DNA of 64,000 bases from assembly GCA_037951105.1 (NCBI GenBank), contig JBAMJV010012379.1, positions 1 through 64,000 of the forward strand. The letters are read 5' to 3'. Below, piece by piece: positions 1 to 10,854 of this stretch. The translations under genes and the position numbers were made by a program. The stretch comes from Echinarachnius parma (lineage: Eukaryota; Echinodermata; Echinoidea; Clypeasteroida; Echinarachniidae). The notes below the pieces were generated by a model. It saw only the letters and a list, made by a program, of their open reading frames with translations. It had not been told where the DNA came from and searched no databases. Position 1 is the stretch's first letter, and each line of letters opens with the position of its first letter.

Positions 1-218
1 TAAATCAAATTCTAAAAATTGCATTTAAAGTTTTTCCTTATATCATCTGAATATATCAATTTCATCCATCTGATCATATTGTAGAAATTAATCAAATTTC
101 AAAAATGGCATTTAAAAATGTAATCTTGTCATTTGAATTAATTATTGTATTCTATTTACTGATTCTGCTTTTGTTTTGTTTTTCTTTCTAATTGATATTG
201 TTTTCACACTGTTGTCAA

Positions 219-528
219 GGCCCGTATTCACAAAGGAGGTTTGTACAAACCCCGGTTCAAACCGCGGTTTACATCTATGGAATGCCAATTGTAAACTGAT
301 GGAGAGAGAATGTAATTCCTTACTTGTTAACAATGTGACAATTGTTAACAATTTTAGATTCCTTGTTGACCATGCATTGCGAGACAAACGAATATCACTA
401 GCGATATTATTTCCGAAACAATGTTGATGGTACACATTCTCTCATCCATCAGTTTACAATTGGCATTCATAGATGTAAACCGCGGTTTGAACCGGGGTTT
501 GTACAAACCTCCTTTGTGAATCCGGGCC
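219..528. repeat. Foldback (MITE-like) element, about 310 bp
   Basis: Two arms of about 95 bp are near-perfect reverse complements: 219-312 and 435-528. The outer ends read ggcccg(t/g)attcacaaagg and both arms contain the core aaaccgcggttt. The loop (about 313-434) carries a separate sequence shared with 40.77 kb. A clear target-site duplication is not visible. ORFs across it on both strands are products of the inverted repeat. Confidence 0.85.
353..421 (+). repeat. Fragment matching the tail of the Penelope-like relic at 40.77 kb
   Basis: About 65 bp in the loop of the foldback (including attgcgagacaaacgaatat and cactagcgatattatt) recur at 40766-40830, directly downstream of the GIY-YIG ORF. 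The copy here is either a captured retroelement tail or a sequence common to both elements. Confidence 0.7.
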
Positions 529-1199
529 ATAATGTTCGTTGTAGGTGTATTTTAACTAATGATTTATTGTTTAAACTTTGCATTGTATGTTTCATGTTGT
601 CTGATACTTTTAAGTAAATTTGACTTTTGCTCTTTTTCTTTAAACCTATTTATGTTTGTTCTTATATCATGTATTGTATATTATTTAATAAGTTATTCCC
701 ATTGTATACTGTTTGTTTAAATTGCAGGGCAAATGTATTGTAAAGCAGGTCCACTAATGTATATAGGTGGACCTGAATGGAGTATATCTTGAATAAAATA
801 AATAACTAATTTAGTTATTTATTTTATTCAAGATATAAATTAAAAGTGATATCAATTTAATCCAACATGTCCCTATGTGCAGTATATATAATGGAACTTG
901 TATATGTCGGAAGGGCACGATAAGTCACGGATAACCCATAAAGACAGCTGTGCTATTATTACCCGAACGTAAATAATGCTGGTGTAACTTAATCGTGTGT
1001 AAACACATCGTACATATTATACGAGTTCAACCTAGAACTCGTTCGACCTCATAATATCGTACTTTCATTATTACATTCAGTATAAGAGAGGTTAGTATTA
1101 AATTTAAGTATTAAAGGGGCATTTTTCTGAGCATAAGCCTAAAGCGTTCAGCTCTTCGCTCATTATCACTGTCCCAAACGTAAATTAATAACTAATGAT
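529..1199. other. Non-genic AT-rich stretch with two small palindromes
   Basis: No gene is seen. 784-836 is an almost perfect inverted repeat with arms of about 26 bp, and an aataaa motif lies on each strand. 1010-1062 is an imperfect palindrome around acgagttc/gaactcgt. Confidence 0.6.
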
Positions 1200-1620
1200 A
1201 AAGCGCATCTGGAGAAGAAAAACAAATCAAATGAACAAACCAACCAACCACCTGACCTAAGCATGCACTAAACGTGGTTTCGTTTTGGACCTAGGTGGTT
1301 TTTTTTCTGGAATTCCCCATTTTGTAGACCGGACATAATCCAGTCAAATACCATGTGAGTTTCCGAGAACATTCCTTTTAATATAAATTAACCGAATTCT
1401 CTACGTGTCTACGAGAACCGTGCGTTGAATTAACATCTAGGAAGGATTTGGATTTGGTTAGAATTGTATGCTGCCTAATAGGTGGCCCAAGCTGAATAGC
1501 CTTTAAATGATATCAGCATTCGTGGCACGCGACATATTGTTTTCCTGTGACATTTTCTCTGACGCAGGTACGTGGGGGCATTGGTGGGCACGTGCCCCCT
1601 CCCCCCCCCCCCCCCCCCCT
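1200..1620 (+). repeat. Dispersed repeat, copy 1 of 2
   Basis: This segment recurs in the same orientation at 2280-2760. Shared blocks include ctaaacgtggtttcgtttt, tagaccggacataat, ataccatgtgagtttcc and ttaacatctaggaaggattt. It ends in a G-rich then poly-C tract (cacgtgccccctccccc). The two copies differ by scattered substitutions and small indels. Confidence 0.85.
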
Positions 1621-1801
1621 CGGTGAATGGATATGATAGTGGTGTATTATCTAAGACGAGACTTTGCCCTTTCCAAAGATGTCAACATTACCGAGACGCA
1701 AGCATATTCAAAATGAAGTTATTTTACAATCTGAATATGATTTAAAAGCTGTGTGTTTTTTTTTTGTATTTACCTTAAAAATGTACTCTTTATGTACACT
1801 A

Positions 1802-2030
1802 ACGAACCTCATTTTATTTCGGATAAACGAACGTTCGGAATATCGAACCCGATTTCATTTTCGGATAAACGAACCTTCGAATATCGAACCCTATTTGATT
1901 TTCGGATAAACGAACCTTCGAATTAATGCAACAAATGTTCGGATTAACGAATCCTATTCATTTTCGGATTAACAAACCCAAGGTATACGAAATGTGTGTG
2001 TTCGGAATAACGAACATTTGGAATAAGGAA
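1802..2030 (+). repeat. Tandem repeat, unit about 50 bp, 4-5 copies
   Basis: Units carry the motif ttttcggataaacgaacctt followed by cgaatatcgaaccctattt. The units grow more divergent towards 2030. A short ORF at 1664-1909 translates these repeats and has no other support. Confidence 0.8.
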
Positions 2031-2279
2031 CCGCACCCAAATAAGACTACCAACAAACAAAACAAAATGTGATGCTTTGCAAATCAGGCTGGTTATATTA
2101 GTATACATTCCAAGAGCATAGAGGGCGTTATGCGAAATAGTCAATGTGACAACGAGCGAACGAAGAAGGCAACTGACATACGCATGTCAATTCACCAGAT
2201 TTTATTGGCATGAAATACAAGTATTGTGCATATTTTTAATAAACATGTCATAAACTATTAAAGTGCGGTCGTCGCGTCG

Positions 2280-2760
2280 CAAATGTAAATTAATCATAAA
2301 TGATTCATCGCATCTGGAGAAAAAAAATCAAATAAACAACCAAACAACTAACCTGGCCAAACCGCTAAACGTGGTTTCGTTTTTGGACCTAATCTATTTA
2401 TTATTATTTATTCATTTTTTGTTTTTGTTTAGGGGGGGGGGGGGGGAATTCCCATTTGTAGACCGGACATAATACAATTAAATACCATGTGAGTTTCCGA
2501 TCGAGAAAATTCCTTTTAATATAAATTAACCGATTCTCTACCAGGTCTACGAGAACCGTGCGTTGAATTAACATCTAGGAAGGATTTGGATTTGATTAGA
2601 TTTCTATGCTGCCTAGTGGCCTAGTTGAATAGCCTTTAAATGATATCAGCATACGTAATGAGTTAAGGTGGCACGCGACGGATTTGTTCCTGTGACATTT
2701 TCTCTGACGCAGTGGCGTAATACGTGGGGGGGGGGGGGGGGGGGTGCATTTATGGGCACA
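2280..2760 (+). repeat. Dispersed repeat, copy 2 of 2
   Basis: Direct copy of 1200-1620, about 1.1 kb further on. It has poly-G tracts at about 2432-2447 and 2725-2743. The intervening tandem repeat suggests that a larger block was duplicated and then diverged. Confidence 0.85.
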
Positions 2761-2872
2761 GATGGCGTGGCCCAGAGGTAAACACAAAGATATTTCAATT
2801 GCTATAGTGTTAACTTAGTGGGTACATTAAGGCTTACCCAGTTGACCCTAGTTGGGGACTAGGTACAGTGGC

Positions 2873-2970
2873 GCCGATTCCATCCGAAAACACAATGCAT
2901 TGGGGGGGCGAGCATTGTTTGTGAACAATGCTCTGCCCCCCCAATGCATTGTGTTTTCGGTGGAATCGGC
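2873..2970. repeat. Compact perfect-stem hairpin, about 98 bp
   Basis: Arms 2873-2921 and 2922-2970 are reverse complements with one or two mismatches (gccgattcca...gcattgttt). The stem includes tgcattggggggg. This is a terminal-repeat-only foldback element. Confidence 0.85.
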
Positions 2971-3034
2971 GCGCCTGACTAGGTAAACTGTTTGTTGCTC
3001 AATAAACTGCACATCCAAAGCCAAATAACAATAT

Positions 3035-3510
3035 TGGGAAAGTTACCGAAGCATCTATACTGGCCAAACTAATTGTTCAATATTGTTGAAATACACAACG
3101 TAGAATAAAAACAAAAGGGATTGTGTGCTAAAATGTGAACCTTATAGTATCGTTAAATGCAGAAATATTGAGTGAAACTTCAATTCACGCCTCCAGCATG
3201 CCGCTGAAATTGGGCCTAAATTCACCGCTCGTTAGCCCCTCTCCGCTGGGCTGGGTATTGGTTGACAAGCCCGCATGCCGTGTACACGTCTGCTTGCATA
3301 GCTTTTGCTTGCAACGTACATGTGGTTGAATTGAATCATGGTAAAAGACTTGTTTTATTTCGAACATTTTACTGCTCATATATTTAATTTCAAAGCAGAT
3401 TTTGTTCACATCTGTTCATTAACAAATAAGTTACGATTATATTCTTTCACGATGAAAGCCGATTTTTAATTGTGTGTGTGTGTGGGACGTTTCCCAATAC
3501 TGTTATATGG
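3035..3510 (+). repeat. Dispersed repeat shared with 60.3-60.7 kb
   Basis: Ordered blocks recur at 60285-60725: taccgaagca/taccgagaat, ttggccaaac, gccgctgaaattggg, ttcgaacattttactgctca, ataagttacgattatattct and gggacgtttcccaatactgt. The family is unidentified and no coding frame is conserved between copies. Confidence 0.75.
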
Positions 3511-3848
3511 CTTTAACATTTGAAATTATTGACATGCGCATAGAAGTTAATTATAATGTGAATATTTCGCTTGTTCCAACTTTAGAGTAATGATATATAT
3601 AATAAGAAAAGGGGACCGTTATTCAGATTTTATATTTAATGTTGGCATCTAAATATTAACATACAAAAAATAACAGGTGTACCGTACTATACAAATTGAC
3701 AAAGAATAATATGAAACAACTACGAAAATGGCAAGATGAACAATATCAGAAAGACAGCAATAAATGCAATACAAACCAAACACTTTTCTTTAACTTATGT
3801 TTGTGTTGAAAAAGAAACCCAAATTATTTTGATTGGTGTCAAATCATA

Positions 3849-4206
3849 TTAAAGGGATCTAGTAACTTTGTTGACATGTGCAAAAAGTGATGAAGGGTTG
3901 ATGCAACAGGGTATTGTGTGACAATTTCAAGTCAAATGGACATTGCATGGCCAAGTAATGAGCGAAAATACAAAGTGATATTCACTAACTCACTGCACTC
4001 ACTTTGTACACGGTTTCAAAACTCCGGGGGAGTTTTTCTTATCGGAATATTTCGATCGTACATATCTTTGTAACGAAAGGGAAATTTGAAAAACCGAAAC
4101 CGGTCCCATGATTGTATTGTAAATACGAATACAGCAAGGTATGAGGGAACCGCTAGAATTAAAATTTTATTTTGAGGATTTGGACAATGTTACTAAGTCC
4201 CTTTAA
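3849..4206. mobile_element. TTAA-bounded MITE, family A (agggayctagtaac)
   Basis: Begins TTAA-agggatctagtaac and ends gttactaagtccct-TTAA. The interior contains the conserved blocks tcacaaaatt-type spacer, tggccaagtaatgagcgaaa and gtgatattcactaactcact. Related copies lie at 12516-12836, 22309-22661, 44890-45275, 56553-56937 and (interrupted) 57222-57905. Termini and TTAA ends resemble a piggyBac-type non-autonomous element; the superfamily is inferred. Confidence 0.85.
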
Positions 4207-4419
4207 GGGAATAAAGGAATCAAAATCACACATGTATAATAGTTATTATTATCATGTATATAGTTCAAATAACACATCCGCATTATTATATCGGCACTGT
4301 AGGCGTGAAATGTAAGTTTAAAGGCCAACAATTATATACATTACAAACATATAAATTAAGTGAAATTAAAAAACCTAATATTTAATCTTTCTTATAATGA
4401 CTTCAGTAGACGTGGAACT

Positions 4420-4960
4420 ACAAAAAATAGAGTTACTCTGTGTGACGTTTCAAATCTGCGGGACATGTATGAGGAATTTAGTTCCAAAAGGCGCTGTTAA
4501 CGATAACAGTACAGTAATAAGCTGCGTAGCTATCTGGAACTCCACATTTTTGACAGATTATACAATCAAAATCAAAACATGGAACGATTAATGCTCATAA
4601 TTATTCATTATACAGTGCATGTGTACAAAGTTGGACAAAGAAACCTGCTTTGTGTCCAAAGTTGAACAAGTGGATTTAGCGCTTTGGGGAATCAAGCTCT
4701 TCATATGAAGAGCTTAGTTCCAAAACGTGCTAAATCGACGTTTCATTAAAAATGAGTTAACGATATCAGTGCATTAATAACCTACGTAATATCTAGAAAT
4801 CAACATTTTAGGACAAATTACACGATCCCAATCACAATATGGATCGTTCCATTTTCACATTCCCATTGGCATTGTGTACAAAGTTGGACAAAGAAACCCG
4901 CTTTTCTCCAAGTTGAAAAAGTGCATTTAGCGCCTTTTGGAATTAAGCTCTTCATATATT
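4420..4960 (+). repeat. Imperfect tandem duplication, unit about 250 bp
   Basis: Blocks recur about 250 bp apart: tagttccaaaaggcgctg/tagttccaaaacgtgct, gtgtacaaagttggacaaag (4621 and 4871) and aagctcttcatat. No coding frame is conserved. Confidence 0.75.
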
Positions 4961-5116
4961 GAATATGAATCTGAAGGTCGATGTGGCCGTAAATATAATA
5001 TTGAAATAATACTCTTGCATAATGATCTCGCGAAATTCATGTAATTCAGTACATCTAGCTTTTACTATAGGTTACTTATGAGGGTACAAAATATTAGTTG
5101 GAGGGAACACAAAACT

Positions 5117-5374
5117 AAACTAGAGATCTATGGAAACATACCACCCATCTCTACCACTGTTGCTCATCGCAGAACGAGATTCGCTGGTCACTAGTGATCT
5201 CGGATGTGATCTGTATGAGACTCCCATGTCCTAATAGAGGAAGGAGACCTTTGAACTATATGGACTGCATTGCAAGAGACATCCAGTGTGAAACTGGGGA
5301 CTTGCAGACATTGATGATGGATAAAGATTCATGGCGTTGCATTGTGAACTCAATCTCGGATGCGTCCACTTAGT
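5117..5374 (+). pseudogene. 3' end relic of an RTE-like non-LTR retrotransposon
   Basis: In broken frames the plus strand encodes a conserved C-terminal region of invertebrate endonuclease/reverse transcriptase ORFs. One segment reads IYGNIPPISTTVAHRRTRFA (5130-5190), and after a frame break there is RGRRPLNYMDCIARDI followed by LQTLMMDKDSWRCIV up to a stop near 5373. Only about 85 codons survive and the reverse transcriptase domain is absent, so the insertion is 5'-truncated and dead. Family membership rests on recognised motifs, not a search. Confidence 0.7.
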
Positions 5375-5518
5375 AGTAGTAGCTTTTTGTTACTGTTTTA
5401 AATGTGGGATTTTTTTAACAAGAGGAATGTGAAATGGCGAATTATGGTCTTCCAAAAACAAACACATTAATTCAAATATTTTTTTTTAAGTATAATCGTA
5501 TAGCCCAAATGTTGTGCT

Positions 5519-6640
5519 TCAAGATGAAGGAGGTATGTTAATGCTCCGTACACTTGAGGATTTGCAGCACCACGCGCGCAATTTCTTTGTGTACCTCAAG
5601 AGCGCGTTTCGGTAACTCGCCTTCAGCATCATGTAGATGACTGTGTTCAGCCAGCTATTGCACAGAGTCAGACGCGACACGATCACCATGTACCTTTTAT
5701 CGACGCGCTCGCCACGGAGCGCGCTGACCGCCTCACAAACGGTGAAAGGTAGCCACGCGAGGTAGAAGCCACCAGCCATGGACAATGTCAGAACAATGGA
5801 CTTGAGCCGTCCGCGGGTAGCTGGGCGTCCTGCTATTCTCGCTCGTTTGTCCGGCGCGCGCCCCTTATTACCGTCCAGTACGCTCGCCAAGGTTGTGCGC
5901 CTCTGCATCGGGATGTCGCTATCGTGCGCGCTCATTTGTCCAATTGTAGACACCAACGCGTTGTTCTGGATGTCGATGTTTTGCCGGTGGCGCTTCACAA
6001 TGCGCATCACGACGACGTAGAACACGACGATAAGGATCGCGTAGGCCCACATGGACACGGCAAACGACACGATGGTGTACGGGGCGAAATACGGCTCGGA
6101 GAAGTCCACCATGCATATGCCGAACTCCCGATAGACCACGATGTTGAATCGGTCGCCGGCGAAAAATAGGATGAAGAACATGACGACTATCGACCCGATG
6201 GTGTTCGATACTGTCATGACGACGACGCGCTGGCGGTTGACGAGGGACGGGTATCGCAGTGGTCGCGTGACGGCCAAGAATCGATCACCGTTCAAGAGAA
6301 AGACGGCTAACGACGATAAGCCGGTGGCGAGGGTCAATAGATAACCGAGCGTCTGGCAGACGATCTTCCCGAACGGCCACACGCTCCTCGTCGCCGCGAT
6401 CGTCATCGGGATGAGGAGGACTCCCGTCAGGAGGTCGACCACGGACAGGAAGACGTAGATGACCTGGCTGGCATCGTTGATCTCGGGCAGACCCGGTAGG
6501 ATGAACAGGTTAAGGGTATTGCACGCGATAGATAGCACGGCACTCAAACCAAGCAGCGAAACGCTCGCTATCGATTGTGAATAATCAGGATATTCGTTCG
6601 GTTCACTCACATAGGACGTCACATTATATGCGTGTGTCAT
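5519..6640 (-). CDS. Class A (rhodopsin-like) G protein-coupled receptor, single exon
   Basis: The predicted protein has 373 residues and seven hydrophobic segments at about 26-50, 58-83, 95-122, 138-161, 187-215, 280-304 and 316-338. Class A landmarks are D69 in TM2, C95 and C176 for the extracellular disulphide, GDRF at 118-121 in place of DRY, AWLP at 295-298 in TM6, and NSWLNTVIY at 328-336, where the usual NPxxY proline is Thr333. NVT at 6-8 is an N-glycosylation site, and C358-C359 after helix 8 could be palmitoylated. Intracellular loop 3 is basic and about 65 residues long. An in-frame TGA lies nine bases upstream of the ATG, which fixes the start unless a 5' exon exists. The gene is intronless and clearly more GC-rich than its surroundings, as in many invertebrate GPCR expansions. 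Ligand unknown: an amine-type or orphan receptor are both possible. Confidence 0.9.
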   Translation of the reverse strand: MTHAYNVTSYVSEPNEYPDYSQSIASVSLLGLSAVLSIACNTLNLFILPGLPEINDASQVIYVFLSVVDLLTGVLLIPMTIAATRSVWPFGKIVCQTLGYLLTLATGLSSLAVFLLNGDRFLAVTRPLRYPSLVNRQRVVVMTVSNTIGSIVVMFFILFFAGDRFNIVVYREFGICMVDFSEPYFAPYTIVSFAVSMWAYAILIVVFYVVVMRIVKRHRQNIDIQNNALVSTIGQMSAHDSDIPMQRRTTLASVLDGNKGRAPDKRARIAGRPATRGRLKSIVLTLSMAGGFYLAWLPFTVCEAVSALRGERVDKRYMVIVSRLTLCNSWLNTVIYMMLKASYRNALLRYTKKLRAWCCKSSSVRSINIPPSS

Positions 6641-7189
6641 CCTGACTCAAACAAAGATATCATTTCCTCGAAGAATCTTTTCTGATTTCTTGATCATGAT
6701 ACAAATATTTTCCTCCGAGAAACATCAAACTCGCGATCGATTGTGGGCTATTAAAGCACAATCTGATCCTCAATAAAAAAATAATAATAAGTCACTTATT
6801 TAAATGCCACTTTTGTCGATTTCATGGAAACTTTAGCGATGCCTGAGAAATGATAATGATTTCACTATCACAATGTATGTTCATCGGAGGCTTTGCGGGT
6901 AAACTGATATCTTACTGCCCATTTCTCTTGATGTCGAGGCAGAGTGATTGTATACTGCGATGAATTTCGAGATCGGCTCATCCCATTCTCACTGAATGAT
7001 AAGTCAGTCAGCAACAATGTATAGACCTGCAGATAAAGTAGAAGAGAGAAATTTTAAATTAAAGATGAGTGAATTGACGGAACTTCATGAAAACCATAAT
7101 AGGCCTACGAGACTGTGGGGCGCTTTAGTACAAACCACACACGGACTACATTCCTCTCCCCCGACCCCAAATAATAAATAAATAAAGTA
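6641..7189. other. Upstream flank of the GPCR, no feature seen
   Basis: AT-rich sequence 5' of the minus-strand receptor gene. No TATA box or splice acceptor can be assigned with confidence, and no repeat was recognised. Confidence 0.5.
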
Positions 7190-7500
7190 TTGGGACCCGA
7201 GTTCGAACCCAATCGATGCCCCGGTATTTTAAGTCCTACAGCAAGGCATTTAATTCACATTGCTGCGCTCTATACCCAGGAGTATAAATGGGTACTTGGT
7301 CGGGTGTTAAATTAGCATGTAGCGCTCTACATCATTGGGCAGCTTTGGACATCATTGAGATGGTGCACAAGATAATTGTGCGGGTTTTAACTGGACCTGA
7401 TGAGTGATGACCAAGGATAAATGCGCCTCTGAATAGGGCACCTAGATACATAGCGCTCTATAAATGCTATATAATTATGATTATTATTACCAATATTCAG
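7190..7500 (+). mobile_element. SINE-like element
   Basis: A pol III B-box-like motif, gagttcgaaccca, lies at about 7199. It is followed by the body motifs cccaggagtataaatgggta and ccaaggataaatgcgcc, then the tail tagcgctctataaatgctat ending in an ATT-rich run. A minus-strand relative with the same gtacccattcatactcctgg block lies at 38165-38285. Tail-like sequences recur at 34360, 40835 and 45275. Confidence 0.75.
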
Positions 7501-7624
7501 ACAAAAATTAAATTGCTGTCGATATTCAATATTGTTATCGGAGGGAGGGGGGGGGGGGGGGGGGGGGGACACAAGGTTACCCTACAAAAAAACATATATC
7601 AACCTCCTTGCCCCACCCACCCTA

Positions 7625-8398
7625 AAGGCCGTATCTCACCGGCCTGGAGACTAGTTGGCGACCTGTTAGCGAATCGAGTCTCCGCTGGTTGCGGAGACGT
7701 CTCTGCGACGTCGCCGCGACGTCTCCTGGAGACTAGCCGGGTCTCCGGGGAGTCGCGGGGGAAATCAAAAAAATTTTTTTTTTTTTTGACTTTTTCCAGT
7801 CTCCAGCAGGTCTCGGAGACGTCTTCGCGACGTCTCCATCAGATGCGGCGACGTCGCGGAGACGTCTCCATCAGTTGCGGCGACGTCGCAGAGATGTCTC
7901 CAAAGTGTTGCGGCGACGTCGCGGAGACGTCTCCGCGACGTCTCCGCGACGTCTCTTGGAGACTAGCCGAGTCTCCGGTGAGTCGCGGGAAAATACATTT
8001 TTTTTTTTTTACTTTTTCCAGTCTCCAGCAGGTCTCCGCGACGTCTCCGCGACGTCACGGAGACCTACTGGAGACCAAGGCGACAAAGAGGAAATGCTGC
8101 GGCAACGTCTCCGCGACACTGCTTGACGTTGCTTGACCCGCTTTAGAGACCACGTGACTGAGGTGTTTATCATCTTCTTGTAGATATAGGTATATATAGA
8201 CAGGCAGAAGTCGCGGCGACGTCTCCGCAACCTTGTGGAGACCCATGGCGACCTATCGGAGACGTCGCGGAGACGTCGCCTTGGTGAGATTACAAGCCAT
8301 TTTTCCGGTCTCACTGGCGGGGACGTCGCCGCGACTACCGCGACTGATCAGTCGCGGTAGTCGCGGCGACGTCTCCGCCAGTGAGATACGCACTTAAA
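7625..8398. mobile_element. Foldback element built of GACGTC palindromes, about 770 bp
   Basis: The termini are inverted: gtatctcaccggc near 7630 and gccagtgagatac near 8390. The interior is packed with overlapping variants of ggagacgtcgcgg and cgacgtctccgcg, themselves palindromic, plus two T-runs and a perfect inner hairpin at 8315-8372 (gtcgcggtagtcgcg). Orientation switches several times. Open frames through it arise only from the 3-periodic composition. Confidence 0.8.
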
Positions 8399-8514
8399 TG
8401 ACCCGTCTTGGCTGCTACTACTACTAGCTTTTATTGCATGCAATTAGCTAAAAACAGAAGTTGGGAGTATATAATTATATAACATTGAAGCACAAATGCA
8501 TTAATGAAAAGATT

Positions 8515-8630
8515 ACTCTCTGACAGAAATTGCCAGTTTTCTATTCTTGAAATGTCCCTTTTTTCACAATTGTGTGAGAGGATTATGTTTTGACAGAAAT
8601 TGCCAGTTTTCTATTCTGAATCTTGAGATT
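8515..8630 (+). repeat. Two-copy tandem repeat
   Basis: The block tgacagaaattgccagtttt plus ctattct occurs at about 8520 and 8591, each preceded by a similar ggattatg/gattact stretch. Confidence 0.75.
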
Positions 8631-8989
8631 TCTTCTTTTTGTTTGTTTACAAATGTGAAAAGCATACCGTATGTGATATAACGTCATTCTAGCTTATGCA
8701 TGCGCGTGCGTGCAGCTTTTAATGAAACATGAAGTCCCCAGCCCAAATTAATCGGGAATACGTTGCTAATTAGCACCGCGACGTTTTGTCTGTTTCTATA
8801 CAAATATTTGTATGGAGCAGTATCATCTCTTAATCCTATCTATATGTATGGGCTATATTAGACCTCGCTGTCATTCAGGGTACATCTATACACATGCTCC
8901 AGCTGCAGACACATCTCAACGAACAAACAGATGTAACAGAAGACTGCTGCGCAGTCACTTGCAGATAATTGAAGCGTGTTACGGGAGCA

Positions 8990-9260
8990 ACTCCCCCTGC
9001 CCCCCCCCCCCCCCCCCCATCCCCAACCATGAGAGTTCTTTACCCTTGTTGTCCCCTTCCCCTAACAAAATATAATTACATATTTATTATCATAATAGTT
9101 TTGCAGGAGCTCCCCTTCCCCTCAAAGTAAACATCCACCACCCCAATCTCCCCCTAATCAAATCAAATTACATAATAATATCATCATAATAGTTTTGCAG
9201 GGGCTCCCCCTCCCCTTAAAAGTAAATACCCCCCCCCCCCCCCCCCCGCCATGATGCCTA
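8990..9260 (+). repeat. C-rich tandem repeat with poly-C tracts
   Basis: The unit (about 115 bp) contains catcataatagttttgcagg then ggctccccctcccc. It ends in poly-C runs of 18-20 at about 9000-9019 and 9229-9247. Confidence 0.7.
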
Positions 9261-10239
9261 CCCCCTTCCTCTATAGATGGCAGTGCAAAAGGGGTAGCGG
9301 ACAAAGATTTTCCCTACTTGGTTAATTGACCATCTCTGCAATTGAAAATTTGATAAGCTAATCAAACGGAAGAAAGGAAATGATGCACACAAATTGCTCA
9401 ATGTATCAAATATATTTAATGTATTTATTTAGTATGATGTCTTTTTTTTTAAAGAAACATGAAAGAAGAACAGCAAAAACAACAGCAACAATATTTTGTT
9501 TGTTATTCTGAGTGACAATCAAAAGACACTTTTACAATTTAAAAAAAGTTATGTTATGAAAAACCATAATATTGAAGAAGAAAAAAAGGAGATGAACATT
9601 TTTCAGCAGTATATGCTGACGTAAAGCGTTTTTATGGAAAACAACGTTTCATTACAAATGTAAAGCATTTCCAATATGTTTACACTTGATTTTCCAAATT
9701 AACGTTCCTTCATTTCCTTCTCTAATTGACAGTCGAATATTGTGAATAAATGTGTTACACTTCATTACCTTCTTGAAAAGAACTGAATGAGGGCAACTCA
9801 AGAATTGCCTTTCATCAAAATGTATTTTTATCAGCAACTATAATCATTATAAAGGGGGAAGAAATATGACAAAGGACCTATTTCTCTTTAATGAAATACA
9901 TACAGCTACCAATAATTTACGCGACCAATTTTCTTACGGAAATGATTTAAGAACTCCGCCAAAACATACATAATGAATATCCTAGTGTAAATTAGGCTGT
10001 ACAATATACAATTACAAAAAAAGACTATACAATTTATCTGAACATGCTGAAAGAAGATAAGAATTATCATTACTTCATTCAGTGTTGTGTGAAAATGCGT
10101 TTAGTGATAAAGTGATAAAGTTTTCTTTCCCGGTCCTAAGAGACGAGAGGCTAAATTTGATTATATTATTATAAATAATTTAATCAAAATACACGCATGC
10201 GTTATAGTGGCGACTGTTGCTATGGGTTACGGAAGAACA
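9261..10239. other. No feature recognised
   Basis: About 1 kb of AT-rich sequence. No exon-like reading frame, RNA gene or repeat was recognised. Confidence 0.5.
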
Positions 10240-10664
10240 GTTATGGTAACTTGAAGAGAACCATGCAACGCCCAAAATGAAAAGTAATAACTTTAGCAGT
10301 CCATTCTACCATCAAAATCAGAAAAATAGGCTTCCACGTAGAAAAATTATCTAATTGAAAAGGTCATCACCATACTATGTTAATATGTCTGCAGACGAAG
10401 ACTTTATGTCTAGGACATAGAAGTAGGTCTAGGAAATAAATTACGCATGTCTCCAAAATGCACGCGTGTATATAATTTGCGCGCTCGCAGACGTTTGGCG
10501 CATACGGAACCATGAGGCCATGTTGGTTCCGTACACGTTGGTGATTAATTGTAATGTTTAAGAATTACACAACCATTTTCAAAGTGTTGAACATATATTT
10601 GATATCAATCAACGGTACCAAATAATATAAGCCTGTGTCGTTCTTTGCGTGGTGATTCCCTTTA
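10240..10664. mobile_element. TTAA-type MITE, family B (ccaccaggcaaag), degraded copy
   Basis: Shares ordered blocks with 11178-11602 and 14903-15350: the internal palindrome tacggaaccat...atgttggttccgta, the block gaattacacaacc and the end ttctttgcgtggtgattccc. The outer end near 10240 is eroded. Confidence 0.75.
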
Positions 10665-10845
10665 TTAAAGGGGTAGTACAGTTTTGGCAAGGATGTGCTT
10701 TAGTAACCAAAACATGCACAATAACACTACAAACTAATAGTTATAACTCCACCATGCTCGAAAGGTATAGAAAATTACAAACGACTAAGTAAAAAGCCTG
10801 TTGTCATATTCAAAAAGAGCCATTAAAACACATCGCGATTTACAT
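10665..10845. mobile_element. TTAA-type MITE, family C (aggggtagttnagttttgg), truncated
   Basis: Starts TTAA-aggggtagtacagttttgg and contains tataactccaccatgctcga and aattacaaacgactaagta, both shared with 15407-15920 and the full-length copy at 49785-50325. It ends abruptly after the caaaaagagccattaaaa block. Confidence 0.8.
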
Positions 10846-10854
10846 GTAACTTTT

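Noticed and set aside
176..435. Overlapping ORFs on both strands near the left edge
   Set aside because: They lie in the arms and loop of the foldback element, and the mirror-image translations follow from the inverted repeat.
7195..7215. tRNA gene at the gttcgaaccc motif
   Set aside because: The B-box-like motif is not followed by an acceptor stem and no cloverleaf can be drawn. It fits a SINE head better.
7477..8136. 219-codon ORF through the GACGTC element
   Set aside because: The frame runs through palindromic low-complexity repeats and poly-G; competing frames are open on both strands.
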